A DNA stretch of 64,000 nucleotides from Paludibacteraceae bacterium (GTDB taxonomy: Bacteria > Bacteroidota > Bacteroidia > Bacteroidales > Paludibacteraceae), in NCBI GenBank assembly GCA_024399655.1, contig JAKSNP010000009.1, positions 26,735 to 90,734 on the forward strand. Reading direction: 5' to 3'. The translations under genes were made by a program, and so were the position numbers. Positions 24,406 through 34,633 of the stretch are shown one piece after another; the stretch's first letter is position 1, and every line of letters starts with the position of its first letter. The notes beneath the pieces were generated by a model. It searched no databases. It saw only the letters and a program-made list of their open reading frames with translations, and was not told where the DNA came from.

Positions 24406-26184
24406 TTATTCACTCAGTAGTTCCCACTCGTACATTTTTTGTTCTATTTCGTGTTTTATGCGTTCATAACGTTGAAAATTGTCAGGTGTTTGATTGACTG
24501 CCTCGCTTAACAAGGATTCTATTTGCTTTTGTTCATCTTCCAAGTGAGCAATGGCAGTTTCCACCTCTGCTATTTGTTTTTCTTTTTTGCGTCGTGCTGC
24601 AGCCTCGGCTTTTTGTTGCTCATAGGATAATTTAGCAGTAGACGCATTTTCTTTTATAGAATTTTCAGATGGATTATTGTCTTTCTTTTCCAGTTCATGA
24701 AGCGAAGACATTTTTTTTGAGCGGAGGAAATCATAAATTCCCCCCAGATGCTCACGAACTTTCCCTCCTCCAAATTCATATACTTTTTCCACTAATCCGT
24801 CTAGAAAATCACGGTCGTGGCTAACACAAATAACAGTCCCGTCAAAATCTTTGAGTGCAGCTTTCAGTACATCTTTAGAGGGCATATCCAGGTGATTGGT
24901 CGGTTCGTCCAAAATAAGCAGATTGCAAGGCGACAAAAGCAGCCTGATCATGGCCAGACGACTGCGTTCGCCTCCAGATAGAACCTTGACTTTTTTGTCG
25001 GAAGCTTCTCCTCCAAACATAAATGCACCTAAAATGTCGCGAATTTTTAGTCGTATATCACCCGTCGCAACATAATCGATTGTCTCAAAAACTGTTTTGC
25101 TTTCATCCAAAAGGCTGGCCTCATTTTGAGCGAAATAACCGATTTTGACATTATGACCTATTTTAAGCGTGCCCAAATAATCCAATTGGTCCATAATACA
25201 TCTTACCAAAGTGGTTTTGCCTTCGCCATTCCGTCCTACAAACGCCACTTTTTCTCCGCGACGGATAGTAAAGGTTACTCCGGAAATGACAGGATGATCA
25301 GCTCCGTTATAGGTTTTGGCCAAGTCCTCAATGATAACCGGAAAATCACCACTGCGTGGAGCTGGAGGAAATTTGAGATTGAGACGGGAATTGTCTTCCA
25401 GATCCACTTCCAATCTTTCCAAACGGTCCAATTGTTTTATTCTGCTTTGTACCTGAACCGCTTTTGTCGCTTTGTATCTGAATCGTTCGATAAAAGCCTC
25501 GGTATCTTCAATCATTTTTTGCTGATTGAGATATGCTCTTACTTGTTGCTCGTGTCGTTCCTGCCGTAATTTGCGGAATTCGGTATAAGATACATTGTAA
25601 TCATATATATGTCCTAACGAGATTTCAATGGTTCGTGTGGTAACATGGTCCAAAAATGCTCGATCGTGGCTGACTAACAATACTGCCGATGAACTTTGTG
25701 CTAAAAATTCTTCAAGCCATTGAATTGATTCGATGTCCAAGTGGTTGGTCGGCTCATCTAGCAAAAGCAGGTCGGGATGTGATAGAAGTATTTTTGCCAA
25801 TTCTATTCGCATCCGCCATCCTCCGGAAAATTCGGAACAGGAACGGTCCATATCCTTACGCTCGAATCCCAATCCGATCAATGTACGGTCTGCTTCCGCT
25901 TTGAATCGTGCATCTTGATTATCTCCAAGTACTTCATTAATCAATGTTTTACCGTCTTTGTGCAACATCACTTGAGGCAGATAACCTATTTTTAAGTCTG
26001 CGTCTCGTGAGATGGTACCGGAGGTCGGTTGCATTTCACCTGCAATCAGACGAAGCATAGTGGTTTTGCCGGCACCGTTTTTGCCGACTATAGCGATACG
26101 TTCTTTTTTGTTAATCAAAAACGATATATCTTCCAATACCGTTTGTGACAGGAATTCTATGGATAGATGATCAATGCTGAGCAT
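24406..26184 (-). CDS. ABC-F family ATPase
   Basis: A soluble protein of about 592 residues with two ABC domains and no membrane segments. Each has Walker A (GKNGAGKTT; GRNGEGKTT), signature (SGGWRMRIELAKILL; SGGERSRLAMIRLLL) and Walker B with LLLLDEPTNHLD / LLILDEPTNHLD. A linker of about 80 charged residues separates them, and a coiled-coil C-terminal tail rich in Lys/Glu follows, as in Uup. ABC-F proteins act on ribosomes (EttA, Uup, YheS type); which subgroup is not clear by eye. The start at 26184 (MLSIDH) is preferred over an ATG 12 nt upstream. It overlaps the 3' end of the WecA-like gene. Confidence 0.92.
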   Translation of the reverse strand: MLSIDHLSIEFLSQTVLEDISFLINKKERIAIVGKNGAGKTTMLRLIAGEMQPTSGTISRDADLKIGYLPQVMLHKDGKTLINEVLGDNQDARFKAEADRTLIGLGFERKDMDRSCSEFSGGWRMRIELAKILLSHPDLLLLDEPTNHLDIESIQWLEEFLAQSSSAVLLVSHDRAFLDHVTTRTIEISLGHIYDYNVSYTEFRKLRQERHEQQVRAYLNQQKMIEDTEAFIERFRYKATKAVQVQSRIKQLDRLERLEVDLEDNSRLNLKFPPAPRSGDFPVIIEDLAKTYNGADHPVISGVTFTIRRGEKVAFVGRNGEGKTTLVRCIMDQLDYLGTLKIGHNVKIGYFAQNEASLLDESKTVFETIDYVATGDIRLKIRDILGAFMFGGEASDKKVKVLSGGERSRLAMIRLLLSPCNLLILDEPTNHLDMPSKDVLKAALKDFDGTVICVSHDRDFLDGLVEKVYEFGGGKVREHLGGIYDFLRSKKMSSLHELEKKDNNPSENSIKENASTAKLSYEQQKAEAAARRKKEKQIAEVETAIAHLEDEQKQIESLLSEAVNQTPDNFQRYERIKHEIEQKMYEWELLSE

Positions 26185-27241
26185 TTTTATGGTCAATTAT
26201 TCGCCAAAGGATGACGGTTAGAATGGAACAAGTAAGGAAATTGATACAAACCAGCAATAAAATATTCCAGTTTCTTCCCAGTATACCCATACCAATCATC
26301 AAAATCGATACACTGAGCAATACACATGTAGTCTGGATGTGATTGAGACCGGTGCGGAGTAGTAAATGATGAATGTGGTTTTTATCCGGTTGAAATGGAG
26401 ATTTGTGATTCTTGATTCGTGTAATCATCACACGAATGGTGTCGAATATAGGAATAGAAAGAATGCAAATAGCCACTGCAGGTGCTGCATTGATCTGGAA
26501 TTTCTCCGGAACTGAATGGTAGGCGTTGATTTCGCAAAAATGGAATACGAACGCCGTTAACATGTATCCTAATAGCAAACTGCCAGAATCGCCCATGAAG
26601 ATTTTGTTGCGACTTCCACCGAATACATTGTAGCAGAAAAATACAGCCAGAGCACCTACTAGACAAATTCCCAAAATAGACCATGCCGTATCACTTACCA
26701 AATGGAAATAGGTGGCGAAAAATGCGCAATATAACATGCCTAATCCGGAAGCTAATCCGTCAACTCCGTCAATTAAATTGATGGCGTTGATAATTGACGC
26801 CAATACAAAAAATGACAACAGATAGGATGCAATCGGGTTCATTTCGTATATGCCTAAAAAACCATGAAGATGAGTAAGGCGAATATCTGCAAATCCAATT
26901 AGAGCGATACCTGCCAATAATTCGCAAATCAATTTACTCAAAGGAGAAAGAATCAAGATGTCGTCAATAAAACCGACAATCATAATGGCGAATACACCAA
27001 TGAGTAGAAATTGTGACTGTTGAAGCGTGTTAAACTCAAAAATCAAATAAGTAAGTAAGAAGGAAATGCAAATATCCAAACCTCCAATATTTGGAATCGC
27101 ACCAGTATGGCACATGCGTTTGTTGGGTCGCACTACAAAATCTTTTTTCTTAGCAATGCGAATAACAATCGGCATTAAAGCCGCTCCTAAAAGGAAGGCA
27201 ATCAATCCGATGAGATAGGTATGTTGTAAAAAGAAATTCAT
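26171..27241 (-). CDS. Undecaprenyl-phosphate sugar-1-phosphate transferase (WecA/TagO-like)
   Basis: Polytopic inner-membrane enzyme (356 residues, about ten helices) that starts lipid-linked glycan synthesis by moving a HexNAc-1-phosphate from a UDP-sugar to undecaprenyl phosphate. Seen: IPNIGGL, GFIDD (Mg/substrate aspartates), NLIDGVDGLA, FMGDSGSLLLGY and the cytoplasmic DKNHIHHLLL motif distinguishing WecA-type enzymes. Follows the CapD-like dehydratase with a TAATG stop-start overlap, consistent with one pathway making and then using a UDP-sugar. Confidence 0.92.
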   Translation of the reverse strand: MNFFLQHTYLIGLIAFLLGAALMPIVIRIAKKKDFVVRPNKRMCHTGAIPNIGGLDICISFLLTYLIFEFNTLQQSQFLLIGVFAIMIVGFIDDILILSPLSKLICELLAGIALIGFADIRLTHLHGFLGIYEMNPIASYLLSFFVLASIINAINLIDGVDGLASGLGMLYCAFFATYFHLVSDTAWSILGICLVGALAVFFCYNVFGGSRNKIFMGDSGSLLLGYMLTAFVFHFCEINAYHSVPEKFQINAAPAVAICILSIPIFDTIRVMITRIKNHKSPFQPDKNHIHHLLLRTGLNHIQTTCVLLSVSILMIGMGILGRNWNILLLVCINFLTCSILTVILWRIIDHKNAQH

Positions 27242-29184
27242 TATTTGTCGAGTTGTTGGTATATTGAGTTGTTGCTGATAAATTCAGGAACAAGTTGTTT
27301 CATAAGTTTAACCGTAAGAAACGGCTGGTTGTGAAAACTGGTTTCAATCAGCTGATTGATTTTTTCGTTTGCCGTGATATAATCAACTTCTCTTACTCGT
27401 GCCTTCATGATTTTTTCGTTACGCGTAGGTATAGTTGTTTCTTTTTGATTGAGAAGTTCTTCGTATAATTTTTCTCCAGGCCGTAGTCCTGTGAACACAA
27501 TCGGAATATCGACATCGGGCGTGAACCCCGCCAAGCGAATCATGTTTTTAGCCAAGTTGAGAATTTTGACAGGTTGTCCCATATCAAAAACAAAAATTTC
27601 TCCTCCATCTCCTAAAGTGGCAGCTTCAAGCACTAAACAGCAAGCCTCGGGAATCGTCATGAAATAACGGATAATCTCGGGATGCGTAACCGTTACCGGT
27701 CCTCCGGCAGCAATTTGTTTCTTGAAATACGGAATCACACTTCCGTTTGACCCCAGGACATTACCGAAACGGGTCGTGATAAATCGCGTGCAGTCGGCAT
27801 CTTGTTGGTGGAGATGACGGAAAAGGGATTGCACATACATCTCGGCAATGCGTTTGGAGCATCCCATGATATTGGTAGGATTGACTGCTTTGTCGGTAGA
27901 AATCATTACAAAGCGTTGTGCTCGGTATTTAACGGCCATATCAGCCATGTTCTTAGTTCCTAATACATTGGCGTGAATAGCCTCATTGGGATGATCTTCC
28001 ATCAGAGGAACATGTTTGTAGGCAGCAGCATGGAAGACGATATCCGGTTGGTATTCATTGAATATTTCTTCAATGCGCTCGCGTTCTCTTACATTGCCGA
28101 TAAGCGGAATCAAACGAGCATCGGGATATTGATGCCTTAATTCAAGCGTCAAATCATGCAAGGGAGATTCGGCTTGTTCCACTAAAATGACGGCTTTGGG
28201 CCGGAAAGTGATTACTTGTCTGACTAATTCGCTGCCAATACTTCCGGCAGCTCCTGTTACCAAAATGATTTTATCGTTAAGGGTGCGATTGACATTTTCC
28301 GTATCAATCTTAATAGTGGGGCGTTCCAGCAGATCTTCAATCTGGATTGCATCGATTCGTCCGATTTTTTCACGATCTGCATCCGCACTGAACTCGGTGA
28401 AGGTAGGAGTACTCAATACTTTGATGTTGTTTTCCAAAAAAACGGATACATCTTTGCTTGGGTTAATCTCCCGTAATTTGAGCGGGGAAATAATCACATG
28501 TTCCACATGATTGGCTTTCATCCAAGAGAAAAGATGCTCGTTAAGCGGGAATACATGAAGGCCGATCAATCGATATTTGCGTCCGTTCTGTTCGTTGGTA
28601 ATAAAACCTACGGGGTGATATGGTGTGTTGCCGGAAGAAATAAGCATCTTTGCGATGGCTAAACCGGCGGATTGAGTGCCATAGATGAGTACTTTGGGAC
28701 CGGCGACTGAGGCTTGTCGGATGGTCTCGTAAATCGTTTTGATACCTACACGCAAACAGAAGAGAAGCAGAAAAGCGACAAAGATATAGATAATCAAAAC
28801 GGTGTTGAGCATGAGCCGATTGGATGTGCAACCAGTCCAAATTACATTAAAAATCAAGAGTGACGAGCCTGTTACGAAAACGGCGAGCAATGATTTGATT
28901 GTATCAACAAATGTGGAATATCGTAAGATTCCGGCGTATGTATGGAAAAGCCAAAAACATGAAATCTGCACAATCATAACCACTATATATTGCTCCCAAA
29001 TAGGCATTTGCATCGCTTCGGGATGGTAAACAAATAATCCGTTCCCAATCCAGATGCTGAACCAAAATGCTAAAGTGCATAATACCAGATCTAATATCAG
29101 TACGCTCCACCTCGGCAAATATCGCATAGACGATAAATGGGAGAATATGTCAGATTGACGTAATATTTGTAAATCGTATTTCAT
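27241..29184 (-). CDS. CapD/WbpM-like membrane UDP-sugar 4,6-dehydratase/epimerase
   Basis: About 647 residues: four N-terminal membrane helices, a CoA-binding-like Rossmann segment, then an extended SDR domain with VTGAAGSIGSELVRQV (NAD binding), HAAAYKHVPLMEDHPNEA, and TDKAVNPTNIMG, in which the SDR tyrosine position is replaced as in WbpM/FlaA1-type dehydratases. Probably converts UDP-GlcNAc to a 4-keto-6-deoxy sugar for surface glycan. A frame with an earlier start at 29253 would run into uvrA; MKYDLQ at 29184, 11 nt after the uvrA stop, is preferred. Confidence 0.9.
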   Translation of the reverse strand: MKYDLQILRQSDIFSHLSSMRYLPRWSVLILDLVLCTLAFWFSIWIGNGLFVYHPEAMQMPIWEQYIVVMIVQISCFWLFHTYAGILRYSTFVDTIKSLLAVFVTGSSLLIFNVIWTGCTSNRLMLNTVLIIYIFVAFLLLFCLRVGIKTIYETIRQASVAGPKVLIYGTQSAGLAIAKMLISSGNTPYHPVGFITNEQNGRKYRLIGLHVFPLNEHLFSWMKANHVEHVIISPLKLREINPSKDVSVFLENNIKVLSTPTFTEFSADADREKIGRIDAIQIEDLLERPTIKIDTENVNRTLNDKIILVTGAAGSIGSELVRQVITFRPKAVILVEQAESPLHDLTLELRHQYPDARLIPLIGNVRERERIEEIFNEYQPDIVFHAAAYKHVPLMEDHPNEAIHANVLGTKNMADMAVKYRAQRFVMISTDKAVNPTNIMGCSKRIAEMYVQSLFRHLHQQDADCTRFITTRFGNVLGSNGSVIPYFKKQIAAGGPVTVTHPEIIRYFMTIPEACCLVLEAATLGDGGEIFVFDMGQPVKILNLAKNMIRLAGFTPDVDIPIVFTGLRPGEKLYEELLNQKETTIPTRNEKIMKARVREVDYITANEKINQLIETSFHNQPFLTVKLMKQLVPEFISNNSIYQQLDK

Positions 29185-29195
29185 AACCTGTCGGA

Positions 29196-31943
29196 TTACA
29201 AAAATTGGTCTTTTAATTCGCTTAATGCTTTTCCTGTATAACTTTTGGCACATGCCATCACTTCTTCGGGTGTTCCTTCCACCACGATTTCTCCTCCTTT
29301 GTCTCCACCTTCAGGACCTAAATCAATCACATGATCAGCGGCCAGAATAACACTGGGATTGTGCTCGATGATGATGACGGTATGCCCGTGGCTGATCAAT
29401 TGATTCATGGCTCGTAACAATACGATGACATCTTTATGATGTAAGCCGGTGGTAGGTTCGTCAAAAAGGAATAATGTAGGCTTGGTGTTGTCATCGGCAA
29501 GGAAGGATGCCAATTTGACGCGCTGACTTTCACCTCCTGACAACGTACTGCTGCTTTGTCCCATTTTTACATACCCGATACCAACCTGCTGCAAAGGCAG
29601 AAGACGTTTAACAATCTTGGTGCATTCTGGGTCTTGGCTGAAGAACTCGATGGCCTGGTTGATTGTCATGTCCAAAATATCGTAGATGTTCTTGCCACGA
29701 TAATGTACCTCCAGAATGTCCGGTTTGAATCGTTTGCCGTGACAATGTTCGCATTCCAATACCAAATCGGCCATGAATTGCATCTCGATGGTTCGAGTCC
29801 CTTCTCCTTGACATTCTTCACATCTTCCTCCGGGAGTGTTGAATGAAAAATGTGCTGGAGTAAAATTCATTTGTTTGCTTAATTGCTGGTTAGCGAACAA
29901 TTTACGAATCTCGTCATATGCTTTCAGATAAGTTACCGGATTTGAACGCGATGAACGACTTAATGGATTTTGGTCAACGAATTCCACATCGTGAATCAGG
30001 TGAAAAGAGCCCTGCATATGACTGAAATCACCCGTATGATCTGCTGTCCCGCCATAGTATTTCTTTAGAGCGGGATATAGTACATGACTGATAAGTGATG
30101 ATTTGCCGCTTCCGCTCACACCCGTTACAACGGTCATTACATTGAGTGGAAAACGAACATTGATGTTCTTCAGGTTGTTTTCCGTAGCACCGAGAATTTC
30201 AATATAGTTGTTCCACTTTCGACGCGAAACGGGAATGTTGTAGGTGAATTTTTCCAAACGAGGTTTGCCCGTGTAGGTGATTTGTCCTCCGTTTCGGCCT
30301 GCTTCCGGTCCCAGTTCTATAATGTAATCAGCTGCTTTCTGAATTTCATCATCATGCTCCACCACCACTATCGTGTTGTTAAGATCTCGAAGCTGCTGCA
30401 TTACACGTATCAGGCGTTGTGTGTCTCGAGCGTGAAGTCCGATACTCGGTTCATCCAATACGTATAACGAACCTACCAGACTGCTTCCTAACGATTTGGC
30501 CAAATTGATGCGTTGACTTTCTCCTCCCGATAATGTGCAAGTCATGCGATTGAGGGTCAGATAACTCAAACCTACATCTTGCATAAATTGAAGACGGCTG
30601 TTGATTTCATGCAACAATTGTTTTGCTGCAATCTGTTCGTTAGCCGTTAGCGTAAGGTGAGCGAACCATTCTTGAAGGCTGCCGATTGACATCTTTGCCA
30701 AATCGCAAATGGATTTCTCGTTGATGAGGACATAGCCCGCTTCTTTGCGTAATCTCAGCCCTTGACATTCTGAGCATACGGTTCTTCCTTTGTATCTGGC
30801 CAGCAAAACGCGATATTGAATTTTTGCATATTGCTTGTCTTCCAGTTCCTTGAAAAAATCGTTCAATCCTTTGAAATATCGGTTCCCTGTCCAAATCAAT
30901 TGCTTTTGTTCTGATGTTAGTTGATAGAACGGGGTATGAATCGGAAAATTGAATTCTTGTGCGCTATAGATGAGAGCATCATTCCATTCGCCCATCTTTT
31001 CTCCATGCCAACATGCGATAGCGCCGTCGTAAATGGATTTTGATTTGTCCGGTACAACCAGATCGGGATCGATGCCGGTTACCAATCCGTAGCCTCCGCA
31101 ATTCGGACATGCGCCTATTGGACTGTTGAAATCGAATAGATGTTCTTGGGGCTCGATGAATGAAATACCGTCCGCTTCAAATTTTTGTGAGAAAGTCCAA
31201 CTCTGAGCATCTTGTCCCAAGGTTTGCAATATGCAACTTCCATGTCCTTCATAAAAGGCGGTCTGAACGGAATCGGCAAAACGATTGGCTGTCGCTTGTT
31301 GCTTGTCGGCAATGACACGGTCAACGAGCAGATATCGGTTGATTGTTTGCGGATCGTTTATTTCATCAATCTGGTGTATTTCGCCGTTGTCCAAGATTCG
31401 GGAAAAACCTTCACTTTTCCAAATGCGTAATTGATCTTGTAACGAACGGTCGTCGGGCAGATTGATCGGAACCAATAGCATTACTTTGCTTCCCTCTGGC
31501 ATCAGCATCAAGGTGTCCACTACATCTTTGATGCTATGTCTTTTCACTTCTTTCCCGCTCACGGGCGAGCATGTGCGGCCTACGCGCGCGTACAAAAGTT
31601 TCAGATAGTCGTATATTTCGGTTACAGTCCCTACCGTTGAACGGGGATTGCGGGCCAATACTTTCTGTTCAATAGCGATGGCGGGAGGAATACCATCTAT
31701 CTTGTCAACATCAGGTTTCTGCATCCTGCCCAGGAATTGGCGGGCGTATGCGCTCAGGCTTTCCACATATCGTCTTTGTCCTTCGGCATAGAGCGTATCG
31801 AAGGCCAGCGATGATTTACCGCTGCCGCTTACACCTGTTACCACTACCAATTGGTTGCGTGGAATATCGACGGATACGTTTTTCAGGTTGTGAGTCCGTG
31901 CTCCGTGAATCTGTATGTTGCTTTCGCTTGTGTCTTGTTTCAA
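29196..31943 (-). CDS. uvrA: UvrABC excision repair ATPase subunit A
   Basis: Damage-recognition ATPase of nucleotide excision repair. 915 residues with two ABC modules: [20 protein letters not shown] and [17 protein letters not shown] (Walker A), two TLSGGESQR signatures, and zinc-finger cysteines CPNCGGYG and CEECQGEG / CEHCHGKRF. Slightly shorter than the usual 940-950. The lower-strand neighbours are surface-glycan genes, with which it shares only direction. Start ATG 31943 lies 9 nt after the stop of the HU-fusion gene. Confidence 0.98.
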   Translation of the reverse strand: MKQDTSESNIQIHGARTHNLKNVSVDIPRNQLVVVTGVSGSGKSSLAFDTLYAEGQRRYVESLSAYARQFLGRMQKPDVDKIDGIPPAIAIEQKVLARNPRSTVGTVTEIYDYLKLLYARVGRTCSPVSGKEVKRHSIKDVVDTLMLMPEGSKVMLLVPINLPDDRSLQDQLRIWKSEGFSRILDNGEIHQIDEINDPQTINRYLLVDRVIADKQQATANRFADSVQTAFYEGHGSCILQTLGQDAQSWTFSQKFEADGISFIEPQEHLFDFNSPIGACPNCGGYGLVTGIDPDLVVPDKSKSIYDGAIACWHGEKMGEWNDALIYSAQEFNFPIHTPFYQLTSEQKQLIWTGNRYFKGLNDFFKELEDKQYAKIQYRVLLARYKGRTVCSECQGLRLRKEAGYVLINEKSICDLAKMSIGSLQEWFAHLTLTANEQIAAKQLLHEINSRLQFMQDVGLSYLTLNRMTCTLSGGESQRINLAKSLGSSLVGSLYVLDEPSIGLHARDTQRLIRVMQQLRDLNNTIVVVEHDDEIQKAADYIIELGPEAGRNGGQITYTGKPRLEKFTYNIPVSRRKWNNYIEILGATENNLKNINVRFPLNVMTVVTGVSGSGKSSLISHVLYPALKKYYGGTADHTGDFSHMQGSFHLIHDVEFVDQNPLSRSSRSNPVTYLKAYDEIRKLFANQQLSKQMNFTPAHFSFNTPGGRCEECQGEGTRTIEMQFMADLVLECEHCHGKRFKPDILEVHYRGKNIYDILDMTINQAIEFFSQDPECTKIVKRLLPLQQVGIGYVKMGQSSSTLSGGESQRVKLASFLADDNTKPTLFLFDEPTTGLHHKDVIVLLRAMNQLISHGHTVIIIEHNPSVILAADHVIDLGPEGGDKGGEIVVEGTPEEVMACAKSYTGKALSELKDQFL

Positions 31944-31952
31944 AATTCTTGT

Positions 31953-33305
31953 TTACTTGAGATATTCTTGCGCTAATTGTTTTACCAAAGCCAAATTGTC
32001 AGGATTGTCGAGGTCCATCCATTCTTCCGGCAATTTAGGAATGCGAATCTCTGTTCCCACGGGGATAATACTTGGTGAGGTGAGATGATCGCGATTGGCT
32101 TCATAGATGAAAACCCAAAGGTCTTTCTTACCGTAGTATCTATATGCCATCCAAGCCAAACGACTGTCGGCATGCATGTCTTCTGTTGCCAGAAATTCGG
32201 TGTATTCGCGAACGGTAGGAATACCGTGCACTTCCTCTTCAATAATCGTGGAATCGTTGACTTCTGTAACCGAATCATTCTTCAACGGCATTATGGCCGT
32301 ATCCAAAGGTACCGATATGGTGTCGGTGGGAACTTCTACTATCGTGGGTCTTCCTGTTTTTTCGCGAATGATATCAATCCATTTCATCATCTTGTGCTGC
32401 ATGAATAGAATTCCGATTCCTAAAAGAATGCAGAAAATGATGAATGTGATCAAGGCTGTCAACCATAGGCGTTTGGGCTTCCCTTTTTTGATGGTGGCTT
32501 TGTCCAAAGGTTGGAGTACTTCTTCCGGCTTTGCAGATTTGAATTCTTCAACGGGATGTTTGTCGTCTTGCTCGTCTGTATTCTGTTCTTTTACTATCTC
32601 TTGCTCGTCTTCTTCTGTTACCTGAACTTCCGTTTCTTCATTCTGCGATTCCGTTGAAGAAACGGGATCGGTTGCGTCTTCATTGTCCCGCTCTTCTTCG
32701 GGTTCTGTTTCGTATGTCGGATCTTCGTCTTTTTCAATTTCGGCATCCGGAGAATTGACCTCTATAGGAGTGTCTTCCAACTCTTGGTCGACTCTCGCCT
32801 GAATATCGGAATTACCTTCCTCAGTCTCTCCCTCTTTCTCCGTTTCTTGTCGTTTTTCTTCTGTGGGCGGGGCAATTGGGGTGGCCTGTTCTTCTTCATG
32901 CTCGTCTTTCTGCTCTGTTAAAACAGCTTTAGGCCCTTGTCCCAATTCTCCTAAAATATCTATGATTTCTTCCGCTTGTGCGCCTAATTTTTGAATAGGA
33001 TCGCTATCCGGCATTAAGTGTGGCGTATCTGTCTCGTTAATGCTGTCCTTCATCGCATTTGACGGATCGAAGGTCAAACGCTTGTATCCTTCGATAATGA
33101 TGGCTTCGCCGGTATTTACATCCACGCTTTTGCGAGGTGCAATATCTTGTATGCGAAATGTTCCTAATTCGTTAAGATGTATCTGCTCTCCCCTTTGAAG
33201 TGCTTCTTTCATACAATCCAGCCATGCCTTCATCAGGCGGTCTGTATCTTTCTGGGTAAGACCCGACCGTTTGGCAGTTTCCTGGCGCAAAGCGCTCCAA
33301 TTCAT
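31953..33305 (-). CDS. HU-like DNA-binding domain fused to acidic linker, membrane helix and LysM-like periplasmic tail
   Basis: 450 residues from MNWSALRQ. Residues 1-90 look like an HU/IHF-type domain: SGLTQKDTDRLMKAWLDCM, NELGTFRIQDIAPRKSVDVNTGE, and a conserved R-L-T-F-D-P-S end. Residues about 100-265 are extremely rich in Glu, Asp, Gln and Thr. One membrane helix (about 278-302, flanked inside by KKGKPKR) follows, then a periplasmic part ending in a LysM-like segment (WMAYRYYGKKDLWVFIYEAN, later IPVGTEIRIPKLP). The order predicts a protein linking DNA to the envelope. The start at 33305 gives an ATGA overlap with rimO; a start at 33317 is also possible. Confidence 0.87.
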   Translation of the reverse strand: MNWSALRQETAKRSGLTQKDTDRLMKAWLDCMKEALQRGEQIHLNELGTFRIQDIAPRKSVDVNTGEAIIIEGYKRLTFDPSNAMKDSINETDTPHLMPDSDPIQKLGAQAEEIIDILGELGQGPKAVLTEQKDEHEEEQATPIAPPTEEKRQETEKEGETEEGNSDIQARVDQELEDTPIEVNSPDAEIEKDEDPTYETEPEEERDNEDATDPVSSTESQNEETEVQVTEEDEQEIVKEQNTDEQDDKHPVEEFKSAKPEEVLQPLDKATIKKGKPKRLWLTALITFIIFCILLGIGILFMQHKMMKWIDIIREKTGRPTIVEVPTDTISVPLDTAIMPLKNDSVTEVNDSTIIEEEVHGIPTVREYTEFLATEDMHADSRLAWMAYRYYGKKDLWVFIYEANRDHLTSPSIIPVGTEIRIPKLPEEWMDLDNPDNLALVKQLAQEYLK

Positions 33306-34633
33306 TTTCTGTTCCATATTGTTCCGTATAAATCGAATTCTTCGGCTCGTTCTATTTTTACTTCATAGAAGTGACCGTTTCTTATGTTTATGCCTTTGTC
33401 ATAGGCTTCTTGGCGGTTGATCAAAATTTCACAATCCACTTCCGGAGAATCCTGTTCGCTTCGCCCGATGAAGTAGTCGCCTTCTGCCCGGTCGATAATC
33501 ACGCGTATTACCTGCCCGATTTTTTTCTGCATCAATTCGGAAGAAATCTCTTGCTGGATGGCCATAAGCCGTTCCAGACGTTTTTGCTTTATTTCTTCGG
33601 GAATGTCGTCTTTATAATGCTTTGCGGCAAAAGTCCCTTCCTCTTCCGAATAGGCAAATGCACCCATTCGATCGAATCGCATGGCTTTGACCCACTCGCA
33701 GAGGGCGTCAAAATCATCTTCGGTTTCGCCGGGATGTCCTACCATCAATGTCGTCCGCAAACATATTCCGGGTACTTTCGCGCGTATATGTTGTATGAGG
33801 GCGTCTTGTTCTGCTTGGGTGATATGCCGTTTCATTAACGACAACATATGGTCGGTACAATGTTGAAGCGCGATATCAAGATACTTGCATACATTGTCAT
33901 GCCGTGACATTACATCTAGCAGTTCGTCCGGAAAATCGGTGGGGTAGGTGTAGTGCAAACGAATCCATTCTATGCCCTCGATTCCCGCCATCCGTTCTAC
34001 CAGTTCCGGCAAACAATGCCGTCCGTACAGGTCCAACCCGTAGGATGACAGGTCCTGTGCGATTACATTAATCTCTTTCACGCCTTTGTCACGCATCCAT
34101 TCCGCTTCATGCAATATGTCTTCCATTTTGCGTGAAGTGTGATGCCCCGTTATCAATGGAATGGCGCAATAAGAACACATCCGATTGCATCCTTCGCTGA
34201 TTTTGAGATAAGCGTAATGCTTGGGCGTTGTGATATGGCGTTGTATGGTCGATTCTTTCGAAACGGCGGCTTGTGACGCTTTTATCAGTTGATCGGCCAG
34301 CAAATCGAAATCGAACTTGCCGAACCATTCGTCCACTTCTGGTATCTCTGCGGGCAAAATATCCTTGTAACGCTCGCTTAGGCAACCGAATACATACAAA
34401 TGCTTCAATTTGCCTTCCGATTTGCGTTGGGCGAATTGCAGAATGGTATTGATACTTTCTTCCTTGGCGTCGCCGATAAATCCACAGGTGTTGATGATTA
34501 CAATAGGGGCAGTGGCACGCTTTGAATCGTGCGTGCATTTGAAACCGGCAGCTTCCAATCTGCCCATCAGTCGTTCGCTGTCCACCAGATTCTTTGAACA
34601 GCCGAGGGTCAATATGTCAATTCGCGAGTTCAC
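33302..34633 (-). CDS. rimO: Ribosomal protein S12 methylthiotransferase
   Basis: Radical SAM enzyme adding a methylthio group to Asp in ribosomal protein S12. The N-terminal LGCSKNLVDSERLMG with further cysteines at ITCG-like NTCGF and FGCL binds the auxiliary cluster; GCNRMCSYCAIP is the radical-SAM C-x3-C-x2-C motif; a C-terminal TRAM-like domain follows. The LGCSKN start separates it from MiaB. 443 residues, typical. Overlaps the 3' end of recQ by 17 bp and the HU-fusion gene by 4 bp. Confidence 0.96.
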   Translation of the reverse strand: MNSRIDILTLGCSKNLVDSERLMGRLEAAGFKCTHDSKRATAPIVIINTCGFIGDAKEESINTILQFAQRKSEGKLKHLYVFGCLSERYKDILPAEIPEVDEWFGKFDFDLLADQLIKASQAAVSKESTIQRHITTPKHYAYLKISEGCNRMCSYCAIPLITGHHTSRKMEDILHEAEWMRDKGVKEINVIAQDLSSYGLDLYGRHCLPELVERMAGIEGIEWIRLHYTYPTDFPDELLDVMSRHDNVCKYLDIALQHCTDHMLSLMKRHITQAEQDALIQHIRAKVPGICLRTTLMVGHPGETEDDFDALCEWVKAMRFDRMGAFAYSEEEGTFAAKHYKDDIPEEIKQKRLERLMAIQQEISSELMQKKIGQVIRVIIDRAEGDYFIGRSEQDSPEVDCEILINRQEAYDKGINIRNGHFYEVKIERAEEFDLYGTIWNRK

